DNA of 64,000 bases from Mesorhizobium sp. RMAD-H1 (GCF_014191375.1 NZ_JACHWN010000006.1:248001-312000); one strand, 5' to 3'; shown: positions 9,335-18,234, counted from the first letter of the stretch. Notes: generated by a model from the sequence alone, not told the origin. Numbers and translations are program-made.

Positions 9335-10839
9335 CGGCGCGCACCATCACGCAAGCAGCGCAGTTTGCCCCGCGCTATGACCTCGCCATTGTCGGCGCCG
9401 GTCCCGCGGGCCTGTCGGCGGCTATCGAGGCGGCCGCGGCGGGATTTTCCATCGTGGTCATCGATGAGAACATCGCACCCGGCGGCCAGATCTACCGCGC
9501 CATCACGAAGAACAAACGGGAAGATCAGGGCTTTCTCGGGGAGGATTACTGGAAGGGGCGCGCCATCGCCGATGCGTTCCTCCAATCCGCAACCCACTAC
9601 GCTCCCGCAACGACGGTCTGGAGTCTCGATCCTGCTGCGCCAGATGACCATCCGGGTGATGCGACGCTTGGCGTCAGTCTTGGCGGCGTGGCGCGGATGA
9701 TCCGGGCGGGCGCGGTGATCATCGCGACCGGTGCGATGGAGCGGCCGATGCCGGTTCCTGGCTGGACGCTTCCGGGCGTCATGAGCGCGGGCGCCGCCCA
9801 GATCGCCCTGAAATCCATCTCCGGCATTCCCCGGGGAAAAACCGTCCTCGCCGGCTGCGGCCCGCTGCTTTACCTCCTCGCGGCTCAGCTTCTCGAAGCC
9901 GGCGCCGATGTCACCGCCCTGCTCGACACGTCAGACAGGAGACAGCGGTTCGCCGCGCTGCGCCATCTGCCGGATTTCCTGCGCTCGCCTTATGCCGCAA
10001 AGGGCCTCTCGCTGCTTTTCCAGGTGCGCCGGCGGATGCGGGTGATCTCCAGCGTGACGGCGCTTGCCATAAAGGGCGGGTGGAAGGCCGAGGCGGTGAC
10101 CTTCCAAACCGGCAAAGGCGTTGAGACGATCGCCGCCGACTGCGTGTTGCTGCACCAGGGCGTGATCCCGAGCATCAACCTGGCCAGCGCGGCGGGATGC
10201 GCCATCGATTGGAACGAGCGCCAACGCGCTTTCGAGCCTCGAACCGACCGGCAGGGTCGGACCTCCATGCGCGGCGTCTTCGTCGCCGGCGATGGCGCCG
10301 GTATCGGCGGCGCGCAACATGCGGCTGTCAGCGGACGCATCAGCGCGCTCGCCGCCATCGCGGATCTCGGCCTCGCACCTTCAGCGGAAACGGTCAAACG
10401 GCTGCAGAAGCTTGAACGCGAGCGGCAGACCTATCTGCGAGGCCGGGCGTTCCTCGACACGCTCTACTTCCCCGCGGCGCAGTTCCGCGCTCCCCCGGAT
10501 CCCGAGACCATCGTTTGCCGCTGTGAGGAGGTGCGCGCGGGGACGCTGCGCGAGGTGATCGCGCTCGGCCCGCCCGGACCGAACCAGCTCAAGACCTTCC
10601 TGCGCTGCGGCATGGGGCCCTGCCAGGGCCGTATGTGCGCCTCCACGATCACGGAAATCATGGCGGCGGAACGCGATGTCAGCCCCGCCGAGATCGGCAC
10701 CTATCGCCTCCGCGCCCCCGTGAAGCCGCTGCGCCTCGCCGAGCTGGCGGCCCTGCCGCAGACGAAAGACGCAATCCTCGCCGTCACCGGGCGGGACGAA
10801 ACCGAATCTTCCCGAAAAAAGAAAGGAAATATCCCATGA
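9331..10839 (+). CDS. Large flavoprotein subunit of the oxidase (OoxA/HcnB-like)
   Basis: The 502-residue subunit has an N-terminal FAD Rossmann motif (LAIVGAGPAGLSAAIEA, about residue 19), a central NAD(P)-like region with AGCGPLLYLLAAQ, and a C-terminal BFD-like [2Fe-2S] domain with CRCEEVRAG and RCGMGPCQGRMC. This layout is that of OoxA, NoxA and HcnB. The start is GTG at 9331, inside the stop of the ferredoxin-like gene (GTGA). Its own 3' end overlaps the RidA gene by four bases, so translation of the four genes is chained. Confidence 0.88.
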   Translation: MTARTITQAAQFAPRYDLAIVGAGPAGLSAAIEAAAAGFSIVVIDENIAPGGQIYRAITKNKREDQGFLGEDYWKGRAIADAFLQSATHYAPATTVWSLDPAAPDDHPGDATLGVSLGGVARMIRAGAVIIATGAMERPMPVPGWTLPGVMSAGAAQIALKSISGIPRGKTVLAGCGPLLYLLAAQLLEAGADVTALLDTSDRRQRFAALRHLPDFLRSPYAAKGLSLLFQVRRRMRVISSVTALAIKGGWKAEAVTFQTGKGVETIAADCVLLHQGVIPSINLASAAGCAIDWNERQRAFEPRTDRQGRTSMRGVFVAGDGAGIGGAQHAAVSGRISALAAIADLGLAPSAETVKRLQKLERERQTYLRGRAFLDTLYFPAAQFRAPPDPETIVCRCEEVRAGTLREVIALGPPGPNQLKTFLRCGMGPCQGRMCASTITEIMAAERDVSPAEIGTYRLRAPVKPLRLAELAALPQTKDAILAVTGRDETESSRKKKGNIP

Positions 10840-11180
10840 CCAATCGTTACATCGCGACCCCGATCATGCATCGCGTCGTCGAGCATAACGGCCTCATCTT
10901 CGTCGGCGGCACCACCTGCGACGACGAAAGCCTCGACATGGCCGGCCAGACCCGCGAAATCCTCGCCAAGGTCGACCGCTATCTGGCGGAAGCCGGCTCC
11001 GACAAGACGAAGCTTCTGTCGGCAACGATCTTCATCACGGACATGAACCTGAAGCCGCAGATGGACGCGGTCTGGAAGGAATGGCTCCCGCAGGAGAGCT
11101 TCCCGACGCGTGCGACCGTCGGCGTCGCCGATCTCGGCGGAGACACGCTGATCGAAATCGTCGTGACCGCGTACAAGTAA
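10836..11180 (+). CDS. RidA-family enamine/imine deaminase
   Basis: The 114-residue RidA (YjgF/YER057c/UK114) protein hydrolyses reactive enamines and imines. The family core FPTRATVGVADLGGDTLIEI, with the substrate-binding Arg and terminal Glu, is intact. A good ribosome site (GAAAGGAAA) precedes the ATG at 10836, which overlaps the large oxidase subunit's stop. Placed behind an amine-oxidising flavoenzyme, it is well suited to clear the imine product, an inference consistent with known RidA chemistry. Confidence 0.93.
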   Translation: MTNRYIATPIMHRVVEHNGLIFVGGTTCDDESLDMAGQTREILAKVDRYLAEAGSDKTKLLSATIFITDMNLKPQMDAVWKEWLPQESFPTRATVGVADLGGDTLIEIVVTAYK

Positions 11181-11216
11181 TTTCTTCTCCCCTCCCCCGA
11201 GCGCGAAGGCGTTTTC

Positions 11217-12374
11217 ATGAAGATCAGCAATGTCAGCATCTACCAGATCGAAGGCGGCGGCCTTCGCCCGGTTCTCGTCGAGATCGAAACCGATGAAGGC
11301 GTCTCCGGCTTCGGGGAGGCGGGGGTCGCCTATGGCTACGGCGCATCGGCCGCAGCCGGAATGCTGCGGGACATGGCGCCGCACCTGGCCGGACGCGATC
11401 CCTCGGAAATCCGCCATATATGGCAGGATCTCTACGATCATTCCTTCTGGGCGAAAGGCGGCGGGGCCATTTCCTTCGCCGCCATCAGCGCCATCGAGCT
11501 GGCGCTCTGGGACCTCAAGGGAAAGGCGCTCGGCGTGCCGGTACACACATTGCTTGGCGGCGCCATGCGCAATGACATCAAGGTCTATGCCAATGGCTGG
11601 AACCACGAGCATGACGACGTGGTCAACTGGGCAAAGGCGGCCGCCCGGCCGCTCGCCGACGGCTACAGAAGCCTCAAATGCTATCCTTTCGCCCATGAGC
11701 TGGCGGACGGCACCTTCCGCCATGTTTCAGCCCGCATGGTCGACGACCGCCGCTTCCGCCGCGCCGTCGAGCGGGTCAGGGCGCTGCGCTCGGAAGTCGG
11801 GCCGGAGGTTGAGCTGATGCTCGACCTCTCGGGCGGTGTTTGCGACGACCAATTGGTGCGCCTCCTCGATGTCTGCCGAAATCTCGACATCACCTGGATC
11901 GAGGAGCCAGTCGATCCGTTCAACCTGGCGGGCCTCGCGCGCGTCGCATCCCGCACCGGCATCCCGATCGCCGTGGGCGAGCGCGTCTATGGCCGGGCGG
12001 GTTTCCGCAACCTGCTCGACACCGGCGCCGTCTCCATCGTCATGCCCGACATCGCCAATTGCGGCGGCATGCTGGAAGCGATGCAGATCGCCGGAATGGT
12101 CGAAACCTACAATGCACGCGTTTCCCCGCATAATTGCGCCAGTTCGCTATGCACGGCCGCCTCGCTGTCGCTTTGTGCGGGCATACCGAACGCGATGAAC
12201 CTGGAGATCTATCCCTATTTCAGCGATGCCGACACCTATGTGCAGGTGCTCGAAAATCCGCCCGAGCGGGAGATCAATGGCGGTCGGCTGCGCGTCAACA
12301 CCATGCCGGGACTGGGCGCCGTGATCGACCGCAAGGCCATCAGCCTGTTCAAAAGCTTCGAACTGCGGCATTGA
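11217..12374 (+). CDS. Enolase-superfamily enzyme (mandelate racemase/muconate lactonizing type)
   Basis: The 385-residue protein has the MR/MLE capping domain and a TIM barrel. Predicted metal ligands are D203, E229 and E255. A His/Asp dyad is formed by H305 (SPHN) and D278. The catalytic lysine is K154 in SLKCYPF, so the usual K-x-K motif of racemases is K-x-Y here. That combination suggests a dehydratase or epimerase of the mandelate racemase subgroup, but substrate cannot be read from sequence. It follows RidA by 36 bases and probably completes the catabolic operon. Confidence 0.85.
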   Translation: MKISNVSIYQIEGGGLRPVLVEIETDEGVSGFGEAGVAYGYGASAAAGMLRDMAPHLAGRDPSEIRHIWQDLYDHSFWAKGGGAISFAAISAIELALWDLKGKALGVPVHTLLGGAMRNDIKVYANGWNHEHDDVVNWAKAAARPLADGYRSLKCYPFAHELADGTFRHVSARMVDDRRFRRAVERVRALRSEVGPEVELMLDLSGGVCDDQLVRLLDVCRNLDITWIEEPVDPFNLAGLARVASRTGIPIAVGERVYGRAGFRNLLDTGAVSIVMPDIANCGGMLEAMQIAGMVETYNARVSPHNCASSLCTAASLSLCAGIPNAMNLEIYPYFSDADTYVQVLENPPEREINGGRLRVNTMPGLGAVIDRKAISLFKSFELRH

Positions 12375-12383
12375 GGCGATTGG

Positions 12384-13256
12384 CTAACCCACCTCGATTT
12401 CCCCCAGGAGCCACTGCCGGAATGCCTTCATGGCCGGGGTCTCGCCGCGGGATTTCAGACGTGTCAGCCAATAGCCGCCCGTCAGCGCCGTTATTGCGAA
12501 TGGCTGGACGATCCGCCCTTCCACGATCGGGTGGTTGAACATGGCGACGGGTACGAGGGCCACACCCACCCCCTGGATCGCGGCGTCGACCAGCGTCAGG
12601 GAGGAATCGAACATCCAGCCGCGCAGGCTCGGCGGCTGAATACCGGCGGCCCGGAACCAGATCGCCCATTCGTCCATGCGGTAGGACCGCAACAGCTCCT
12701 CGCCCGCCAGATCCTTCGGCTCATGAAGCCGCTCGGCAAGCGCGGGTGCACAGACCGGGGAAAGCGGCGCATCCATCAGATGGATCGCATCCGTTCCATG
12801 CCACGCGCCGTCGCCGAAGCGGATGAAGAAATCGAGGCCGTCGAGGAGGATGTCGGAGCGATTATTGTTCGTCTTGAGACGGAAATCCACATGAGGGTGC
12901 GCGTCCTTGAAGCGCTTCAGCCGCGGCAGCAGCCAGCCGATGGCGAAGGTCCCCACCACGCCGACGGTCAGCACTTCGCGGAAATTGCCCTCCTCGAACT
13001 GGCTGAGCGTCGCGCTCATCCGGCGGAAAGCATCGGTCAGGACAGGCAGCAAGGCATGGCCCTCATCGGTCAGCGCGAGCCCACGCGGAAGACGCGTGAA
13101 AAGGGCCACGCCCAATGTCTCCTCCAGCACCTTCACCTGATGGCTCACGGCTGTCTGCGTCACCCGGAGTTCCAGTCCGGCGCGCGTGAAGCTGCCATGC
13201 CGCGCCGAAGCCTCGAAAGCGCGCAGGGCGTTGAGGGGAAGTTGCGATACATCCAT
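12384..13256 (-). CDS. AmpR-like LysR regulator (GcvA/AmpR subgroup)
   Basis: The 290-residue regulator has an N-terminal winged helix (LPLNALRAFEASARHGSFTR, TQTAVSHQVKVLEE) in the form typical of GcvA/AmpR. The ATG at 13256 gives the standard length. A farther ATG at 13379 would add 41 unrelated residues. It diverges from a class A beta-lactamase gene across 146 bp, the classic AmpR arrangement. That gap holds a TTTCT-N13-AGAAA dyad at 13275-13297, a candidate binding site. Control of the lactamase, possibly by cell-wall fragments, is inferred from this arrangement. Confidence 0.87.
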   Translation of the reverse strand: MDVSQLPLNALRAFEASARHGSFTRAGLELRVTQTAVSHQVKVLEETLGVALFTRLPRGLALTDEGHALLPVLTDAFRRMSATLSQFEEGNFREVLTVGVVGTFAIGWLLPRLKRFKDAHPHVDFRLKTNNNRSDILLDGLDFFIRFGDGAWHGTDAIHLMDAPLSPVCAPALAERLHEPKDLAGEELLRSYRMDEWAIWFRAAGIQPPSLRGWMFDSSLTLVDAAIQGVGVALVPVAMFNHPIVEGRIVQPFAITALTGGYWLTRLKSRGETPAMKAFRQWLLGEIEVG

Positions 13257-13402
13257 ATCCGAAAAGCCCAAATTTTTCTCATAGCAGAGCGAAGAAATCG
13301 TCGTTTGTCCAGGGCAAGCGCCTCGCGCATAGTCCGCCGCGTCTGACGGCCGATCAATTCCCCGGCATCGACACGCCACTTACCCAAGGACGGAAAAACC
13401 AA

Positions 13403-14296
13403 ATGACGATATCGATTTCACGCCGGCAGGCACTTGCCGGCAGCCTGCTCGCGATTCCCGCACTTGCAACGCTGACAGCCGCTGCACCGGCGCGGAGCGG
13501 CGGCAAGCTGGAGAGCGAACTTGCCAAGCTTGAAGACAGACATGGCGGCCGCATCGGCGTCGCCATCATCAATCTGGCCACCGGCCGGCGGCTCACACAT
13601 CGCGCTGACGAACGCTTCCTCTTGTGCAGCACCTTCAAGGCATTGACGGCCGGCCATATCCTTGCCCGCGTCGACAAGGGCGAGGAGCAACTCGACCGGC
13701 GGATCGTCTATACGAAGAATGATCTCGTAAACTGGTCCCCCATCACCGAAAAACATGTCGGAGGCACCGGCATGTCGGTGGCGGAGCTCTGTCAGGCGAC
13801 GGTGACCCTGAGCGACAACGCCGCCGCCAATCTGCTGCTCAAGAGCTTCGGCGGACCGGCCGGGCTGACCGCGTTCCTGCGCTCCCTCGGCGACGAGATC
13901 ACGCGGCTCGACCGTTTCGAAACCGAATTGAATGTCCATGAAAAGCCCGGCGACCTGCGCGACACCACGACGCCCACAGCCATGCTGGAGACGCTGCGCA
14001 AGCTCCTGTTCGGCGACGTGCTGTCCCGCTCCTCCCGCGCCCAGCTTGCCGCCTGGATGGTCATGAACAAGACGGGCGACGAAAAATTGCGCGCCGGCTT
14101 TCCCGATGGCTGGATGATCGGCGACAAGACCGGAGGCAATGGCGACAAACACGGCAACAGCAACGATGTCGCCGTCGCCTGGTCGCCCGATCGCGGCGCC
14201 GTCATCGTCACCGCCTATTGCGAGATCCCCTCGGTCCCCGAGAAGAAGCGCGCCGCCGTTCTGGCCGACATCGGGCGGATCGCTTCGCAGGTATAG
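13403..14296 (+). CDS. Class A beta-lactamase
   Basis: The 297-residue serine beta-lactamase has all class A motifs: S76-T-F-K79 (S70xxK), S137-D-N139 (S130DN), E173 in FETELN (E166xxLN) and K242-T-G244 (KTG). The N-terminus carries a twin-arginine signal (SRRQALAG) and should be exported through Tat to the periplasm, where it hydrolyses beta-lactams. A cysteine precedes the active serine, but the partner cysteine found after KTG in KPC-type carbapenemases is absent (KTGGNG). Spectrum is not predictable. It diverges from the AmpR-like gene. Confidence 0.94.
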   Translation: MTISISRRQALAGSLLAIPALATLTAAAPARSGGKLESELAKLEDRHGGRIGVAIINLATGRRLTHRADERFLLCSTFKALTAGHILARVDKGEEQLDRRIVYTKNDLVNWSPITEKHVGGTGMSVAELCQATVTLSDNAAANLLLKSFGGPAGLTAFLRSLGDEITRLDRFETELNVHEKPGDLRDTTTPTAMLETLRKLLFGDVLSRSSRAQLAAWMVMNKTGDEKLRAGFPDGWMIGDKTGGNGDKHGNSNDVAVAWSPDRGAVIVTAYCEIPSVPEKKRAAVLADIGRIASQV

Positions 14297-14308
14297 TTCA
14301 GCATGACC

Positions 14309-14340
14309 GGACCGCACCGGCACCAACGCCGGCGCGGTCC
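14309..14340 (+). terminator. GC-rich hairpin after the beta-lactamase gene
   Basis: A long stem is formed by GGACCGC (14309-14315) with GCGGTCC (14334-14340) and by inner CCGGC with GCCGG. It lies 12 bases after the lactamase stop, between two convergent genes. There is no T run, so it may act as a weak or bidirectional terminator. Confidence 0.6.
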
Positions 14341-14368
14341 GATCGGCATGTCACGGGAGCGCCTGAAA

Positions 14369-14692
14369 CTAATCCTCCAGATCGGATTTCATGCGGTCGA
14401 GAACAGACATCGCATGGGTGGCATACTCACTGATCCAGCGATCGTGGATCTGCTTGATCGGCAGTGAATTGAGATGGTTCCACCGCTCACGCCCCTCGCG
14501 CCTGACGATGATCAGGTCGGCCTCTTCGAGCACCTTGAGATGCTGCATGACCGTGCAGCGGTCCATATCCCCAAACGCATCGCACAGCATACCGGTCGTG
14601 CGCGGCTCATCCTTGAGCCGATCGAGCAAGGCACGCCGGCGCGGATGGGCCAATGCCTTGAAAATTCTATCTTCTTTGGCCTCGCTTGACAT
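14369..14692 (-). CDS. ArsR-family winged-helix repressor
   Basis: The 107-residue protein is a single ArsR-type winged-helix domain (IFKALAHPRRRALLDRL, then CTVMQHLKVLEEADLI). No metal-binding cysteine box of the arsenite type is seen. The subgroup paired with SRPBCC genes usually lacks it. The start codon lies inside an 9-bp-arm palindrome (14691-14710), implying autoregulation. No Shine-Dalgarno sequence precedes the ATG, so the start or mode of initiation is less certain. It diverges from the SRPBCC gene by 49 bp. Confidence 0.88.
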   Translation of the reverse strand: MSSEAKEDRIFKALAHPRRRALLDRLKDEPRTTGMLCDAFGDMDRCTVMQHLKVLEEADLIIVRREGRERWNHLNSLPIKQIHDRWISEYATHAMSVLDRMKSDLED

Positions 14693-14715
14693 GTTATAAT
14701 TTTATAACATATTCT
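14686..14715 (+). promoter_or_regulatory. Promoter with embedded ArsR-type operator
   Basis: A perfect pair of 9-bp arms, ATGTTATAA and TTATAACAT, separated by TT, spans 14691-14710. On the plus strand a consensus TTGACA at 14686-14691 and a TATTCT at 14710-14715 (18-bp spacing) flank it, so a bound repressor would sit between -35 and -10 of the SRPBCC-VOC operon. The same palindrome covers the repressor's own start codon. Sequence is direct; binding by the adjacent ArsR protein is inference. Confidence 0.75.
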
Positions 14716-14741
14716 TCCCACATGCAAGAGGGAGGTAGTCC

Positions 14742-15236
14742 ATGAAGCCGGAATTCAGAGTTTCAGCGCGCATAGCAAAACCGGTTGCAGAGGTCTTCGA
14801 TGCTGTCGTCAACCCTGCAAAGCTCAGCGGCTATTTCACCACCATAAAAGGTGCAAGCGCGCCGCTCGTCGCCGGAACGACGGTGGTCTGGTGGGGCGAC
14901 GTTCCCGTCGAGGTGGACGAAGTGCTGGTGGATAAGCGTGTGGTCCTGCGTTGGGACGGGCCGAGCACGGTCGATGGCGAGGCCGCCTACAAGACGCGGA
15001 TCGAGATGAATTTCGAAGCGCTCGATGACGGTGCAACACTGGTCACCATCGCCGAAACGGGATGGCGTGAGGACGCCCAGGGCCATCGGGCCTCCTATCT
15101 CAATTGCGAGGGCTGGACACAGATGCTGTGCTGCATGAAGGCTTTCCTCGAGCACGGCATCAATTTGCGCGAGGGCTACTACAAGAATGAGCTGACGGGA
15201 GAGCCCGGCTGCGAACCCAAGACGGAAATCCATTGA
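14742..15236 (+). CDS. SRPBCC/AHSA1-domain protein
   Basis: The 164-residue protein shows the START-like SRPBCC fold used for hydrophobic ligand binding: an N-terminal strand and helix (RVSARIAKPVAEVFDAVVNP), FTTIKGASAPL, and a C-terminal long helix after GWTQMLCCMKAFLEHG. A strong ribosome site (GGGAGG) precedes the ATG. ArsR-SRPBCC pairs are common in proteobacteria but their ligand is usually unknown. A VOC protein follows after 18 bases in the same operon. Confidence 0.85.
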   Translation: MKPEFRVSARIAKPVAEVFDAVVNPAKLSGYFTTIKGASAPLVAGTTVVWWGDVPVEVDEVLVDKRVVLRWDGPSTVDGEAAYKTRIEMNFEALDDGATLVTIAETGWREDAQGHRASYLNCEGWTQMLCCMKAFLEHGINLREGYYKNELTGEPGCEPKTEIH

Positions 15237-15254
15237 AGCGGAGGAGGAAAGAAA

Positions 15255-15617
15255 ATGACCGCGAAAATTTATGGCGGCATCGATATCGCGATCAAGGTAC
15301 CGCCGCATCAATATGAGGCGACCATCGCCTTCTACCGTGATGTCATCGGCCTGGAACCGATAACGGCCAAGGCCCCGGCCATCGGCTTCGAATTCGGCCC
15401 CAACAAGCTATGGATCGACGAAGCTCCCGCAATGAGCCAGGCGGAAGTCTGGCTGGAGTTTTTCACCAGCGATTTCGATGCGGCGGCTGATCACCTTGAC
15501 CAGGCCGGCGTGTTCCGCTGTGACGCGGTCGAAAAACTGCCGGAGGGGTTCAAAGGCGGCTGGATCACCAGCCCGGCGAATATCGTGCATCTGGTGCGCG
15601 AACCGGATGCCTGGTAA
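15255..15617 (+). CDS. VOC (glyoxalase/bleomycin resistance) superfamily protein
   Basis: The 120-residue protein has the paired beta-alpha-beta-beta-beta modules of the vicinal oxygen chelate fold, with YEATIAFYRDVIGLEPI at the start and ITSPANIVHLVREPDAW at the end. GGAGGAAAG precedes the ATG. Metal-binding residues are not conserved clearly enough to name an enzyme activity, so it may be a binding or resistance protein. It is the last gene of the ArsR-controlled unit. Confidence 0.82.
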   Translation: MTAKIYGGIDIAIKVPPHQYEATIAFYRDVIGLEPITAKAPAIGFEFGPNKLWIDEAPAMSQAEVWLEFFTSDFDAAADHLDQAGVFRCDAVEKLPEGFKGGWITSPANIVHLVREPDAW

Positions 15618-15654
15618 TCCGGCTATCCCGCGGCGGCTGAAGCCGCCGCAGAGC

Positions 15655-16440
15655 TCATGAGCCCTGCGGCGACCCGGTTTTCCTTATCGCGGCGGGTGGG
15701 TACCCGTATTTGCGTGAAAAGGCCCGCGAGAATGCGGCGGCACTACCGAAGCCGACACGACCTGCCGCCGCCTTCACACTATGTCCGGCGGCAATTTCGG
15801 CATGCCCCAATGCCAGCCGCCACGCAGTGAGATAGGCGGCGGGCGTAACGCCGACGACTTTCGTGAATTGGGCGATGAAATGGCTGCGGGACATGCCGGC
15901 GATACGCGCCAGCGTCCCGGTTCGCCAGTCCCGGGTGGGATCGTCATGCATGGCGACCAGGCAGGGGTGGAGCACGGGATGGGCCAGCCCGGCCAGAAGC
16001 CCGGCATCGACTGTCCCCATGTCGATCGCGCGGCGGATCGCCATGACGACGATAATCTCGCAAATCCGGTCCTGAACCGTTTCCCCGCCGCACCGGCTTT
16101 CTTCGGCCTCGGCGACGAAGAGCTCCGCCAGGCCCCGCATCTGCGCTTGCTGGTCGAGCGGGAAGACCAGTTCTTCGGGCAGCGCCCCGACCAGCGGATT
16201 GGCGCCCCCGCCGAAATCGATCTTCGCTGCGGCCAGCACATTATCTCCGTCCAAGGGCGAGCCGCCCAGAACGCGGAAGACGATATGGGTCAGCTCCGGA
16301 CCATCCTCCTCACTGACCACAAAAAGATTGGCCGTTGCCGCGTCCGCCTCATCCCTGAGGACCGAGGCGCGCAGACCAAAGGCTTGAAGAAAGGCGGTCA
16401 GCCGATCATGTTTTTGCCGCGACAATAGCATTTCGATCAT
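15655..16440 (-). CDS. AraC-family regulator with N-terminal cupin
   Basis: The 261-residue regulator has a cupin_6-type N-terminal sensor (about residues 5-170) and a C-terminal AraC double helix-turn-helix (TLARIAGMSRSHFIAQFTKV and then VGFGSAAAFSRAFSRKYGYP). The ATG at 16440 gives normal family length. A farther start at 16623 would reach across the divergent methyltransferase start and adds non-homologous sequence. The methyltransferase gene is divergent 87 bp away and is a plausible target. Confidence 0.85.
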   Translation of the reverse strand: MIEMLLSRQKHDRLTAFLQAFGLRASVLRDEADAATANLFVVSEEDGPELTHIVFRVLGGSPLDGDNVLAAAKIDFGGGANPLVGALPEELVFPLDQQAQMRGLAELFVAEAEESRCGGETVQDRICEIIVVMAIRRAIDMGTVDAGLLAGLAHPVLHPCLVAMHDDPTRDWRTGTLARIAGMSRSHFIAQFTKVVGVTPAAYLTAWRLALGHAEIAAGHSVKAAAGRVGFGSAAAFSRAFSRKYGYPPAAIRKTGSPQGS

Positions 16441-16527
16441 GTTTTTTCCGGAAAAGATGATCCGTTTTATGCCAGCTTCAGCCTGAATTATAGAGGCTCC
16501 CTGCCACAGACATTGGAATGGACCCGC

Positions 16528-17232
16528 ATGACCGCCGACGCCGCCGCAAAGTTCGATCCCTCCCGCGCCGCCGAATATGAAAGACAGAGCCGGATTGCGC
16601 TGGCCGGATATGACGCGTGCCATGATCTGGCCGCATGCATGCTTGCTGCATCGCTCGGCGCTGGTTCGACCGCGACGATCCTCGTGGCCGGCGCCGGCGG
16701 CACGGGAAATGAAATCGTCGCGGCCGGTGGACTCGAGCCGAGCTGGACATTCGTCGCCGTCGATCCCTCACAACCCATGCTCGACCTCGCCATGTCGCGC
16801 GTCACAGCCGCCGGACTGGCGGAGCGCACGCAGGCGATCCTGGGCACCATTGCCGATCTGGCCGCCGACCGGCTTTACGATGCGGCCACGCTGATCGGCG
16901 TGCTGCATCATCTCCCCGGTCCGGAGGCCAAGCAGGCGATCCTGCATGACATCGCGCTGCGCCTGAAAAGAGGGGCGCCGTTCGTACTGGCGGGCAATCA
17001 CCATGCCTATGCCTCGCAGCCACTGATGATGGCCGCCTGGGCCGAGCGCTGGCGGATGAATGGCGCAACCGCCGACGAGGTCAGGGCGAAGCTCGGCAAG
17101 ATCCTGCAAGGTGCCGATCCGCCGGAATCCGAAGAGGCCGTCGCGGCGCTACTCTTGGAGGCTGGCTTCGAAAAGCCGCAACGTTTCTTCTCCAGCCTGT
17201 TCTGGGGCGCCTGGATCACGCGGCGGACCTAG
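16528..17232 (+). CDS. Class I SAM-dependent methyltransferase
   Basis: The 234-residue protein has the SAM-binding motif ILVAGAGGTGNEIVAAGG (about residues 51-68), an acidic strand end VAVDPSQPMLDLA and the LIGVLHHLPGPEAKQAIL segment seen in small-molecule methyltransferases. The acceptor cannot be predicted. The ATG at 16528 is preferred over an upstream TTG. The gene stands alone, divergent from the AraC/cupin regulator. Confidence 0.83.
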   Translation: MTADAAAKFDPSRAAEYERQSRIALAGYDACHDLAACMLAASLGAGSTATILVAGAGGTGNEIVAAGGLEPSWTFVAVDPSQPMLDLAMSRVTAAGLAERTQAILGTIADLAADRLYDAATLIGVLHHLPGPEAKQAILHDIALRLKRGAPFVLAGNHHAYASQPLMMAAWAERWRMNGATADEVRAKLGKILQGADPPESEEAVAALLLEAGFEKPQRFFSSLFWGAWITRRT

Positions 17233-17445
17233 GGCAATCCGCTTTCGTGGAATCGCCATTTGCCGGAGGAGTTTCGCAGATCATAAAAAGCAAAATCAAT
17301 GATAGTAACGTTTTCTTGAAATATACGTGAATAAACGCGTGATACTTTATTACATAAGTTTAACTATGCATCCAAATCAAAAGTTCCTAGCCTGAATTTT
17401 GTGACAGAATAGATCATTATCTTTTTGTCCAAAAGGAGTTACCCC

Positions 17446-18192
17446 ATGAAATTGCGCGTTTTGTCTGCCTGCCTCCTGTCTGCAACGATCATTTCTTCTT
17501 TCGCAGCTCCAGGCTTTGCACAGACCCAATCCAATACCGCCGCAACAAATACCGCTGCCGCATCACAGGCCCAGCAGATGAGCCCTGCCCAGATTGCAGC
17601 GATCAAGAAGCTCAACGTCGTCTCCGATGAAGGCTATGCCGCAGTCCGCGGGATCGCCCTTGCCAGACTCGCCATTTTCCAGGGCGAGCCGGATCGCGCG
17701 AAGACCATCCTGACGGACGTCAAGAAAAACCTCGATCAGGCACAGGCCAGCACCGCCGATCTGGCCACGAAGCTCAAGCAGGCCGATGGCCCGCAGGACG
17801 AGATCGCCGCTATCCAGTCGGGCCAGGTTCCGATCGATTTCGCGGTCGGCGTCGATGACGACTACACCGTGACACCGGAAAACGCCAAGCACATCGATAA
17901 CGCCAACCAGCATCTCGGCAACGGCAACACGCAGAAAGCCGTCGAGGAACTGAAGCTCGCCAGTGCCAATGTCTTCGTCACCGAAACCGACGCAAAGCTT
18001 CCTGATCTGGAAAAGGCGGTCGATGACGCACTGGCCCAGATCGCGAACCAGAAATATTACGAAGCGAACCTGGCATTGATGAAAGCCGGCGATGCCATCA
18101 CCGTGCGCTCGCTGACGGAAAACCAGAATTCGCCGAATACGTCGAGCACGACGACGCAGCCCTCTGCCGCTCCCGCCGTCAAGCCCAATTGA
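17446..18192 (+). CDS. YfdX-family periplasmic protein
   Basis: The 248-residue protein begins with a Sec signal peptide (LRVLSACLLSATIISSFAAP, cut after FAQ) and continues as a helical YfdX domain (NVVSDEGYAAVRGIALARLA, then VDDALAQIANQKYYEANLAL). YfdX proteins are acid-induced and chaperone-like in enterics. Function in this lineage is unknown. AAAGGAGTT precedes the ATG. About 200 bp upstream is notably AT-rich compared with its surroundings, suggesting a regulated promoter, though I cannot assign its elements. The Thr/Ser/Pro-rich tail looks unstructured. Confidence 0.87.
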   Translation: MKLRVLSACLLSATIISSFAAPGFAQTQSNTAATNTAAASQAQQMSPAQIAAIKKLNVVSDEGYAAVRGIALARLAIFQGEPDRAKTILTDVKKNLDQAQASTADLATKLKQADGPQDEIAAIQSGQVPIDFAVGVDDDYTVTPENAKHIDNANQHLGNGNTQKAVEELKLASANVFVTETDAKLPDLEKAVDDALAQIANQKYYEANLALMKAGDAITVRSLTENQNSPNTSSTTTQPSAAPAVKPN

Positions 18193-18201
18193 CCAGTCGT
18201 A

Positions 18202-18234
18202 GCAGACCCGCGCCCTGATGCGGTGCGGGTCTGC
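18202..18234 (+). terminator. Hairpin after the YfdX gene
   Basis: Perfect 10-bp arms GCAGACCCGC (18202-18211) and GCGGGTCTGC (18225-18234) enclose a 13-base loop just downstream of the stop codon. No T run follows, so termination strength is uncertain. Confidence 0.6.

Noticed and set aside
7924-10839. Assignment of the three oxidase genes as hydrogen cyanide synthase hcnABC
   Set aside because: The subunit layout is the same, but the gene order differs (flavoprotein, ferredoxin-like, flavoprotein) and the opine-type transporter and RidA context fit amino acid/opine oxidation better.
13403-14296. KPC-like carbapenemase
   Set aside because: A Cys precedes the active Ser, but the partner Cys after KTG is missing (KTGGNG), so the carbapenemase disulfide cannot form.
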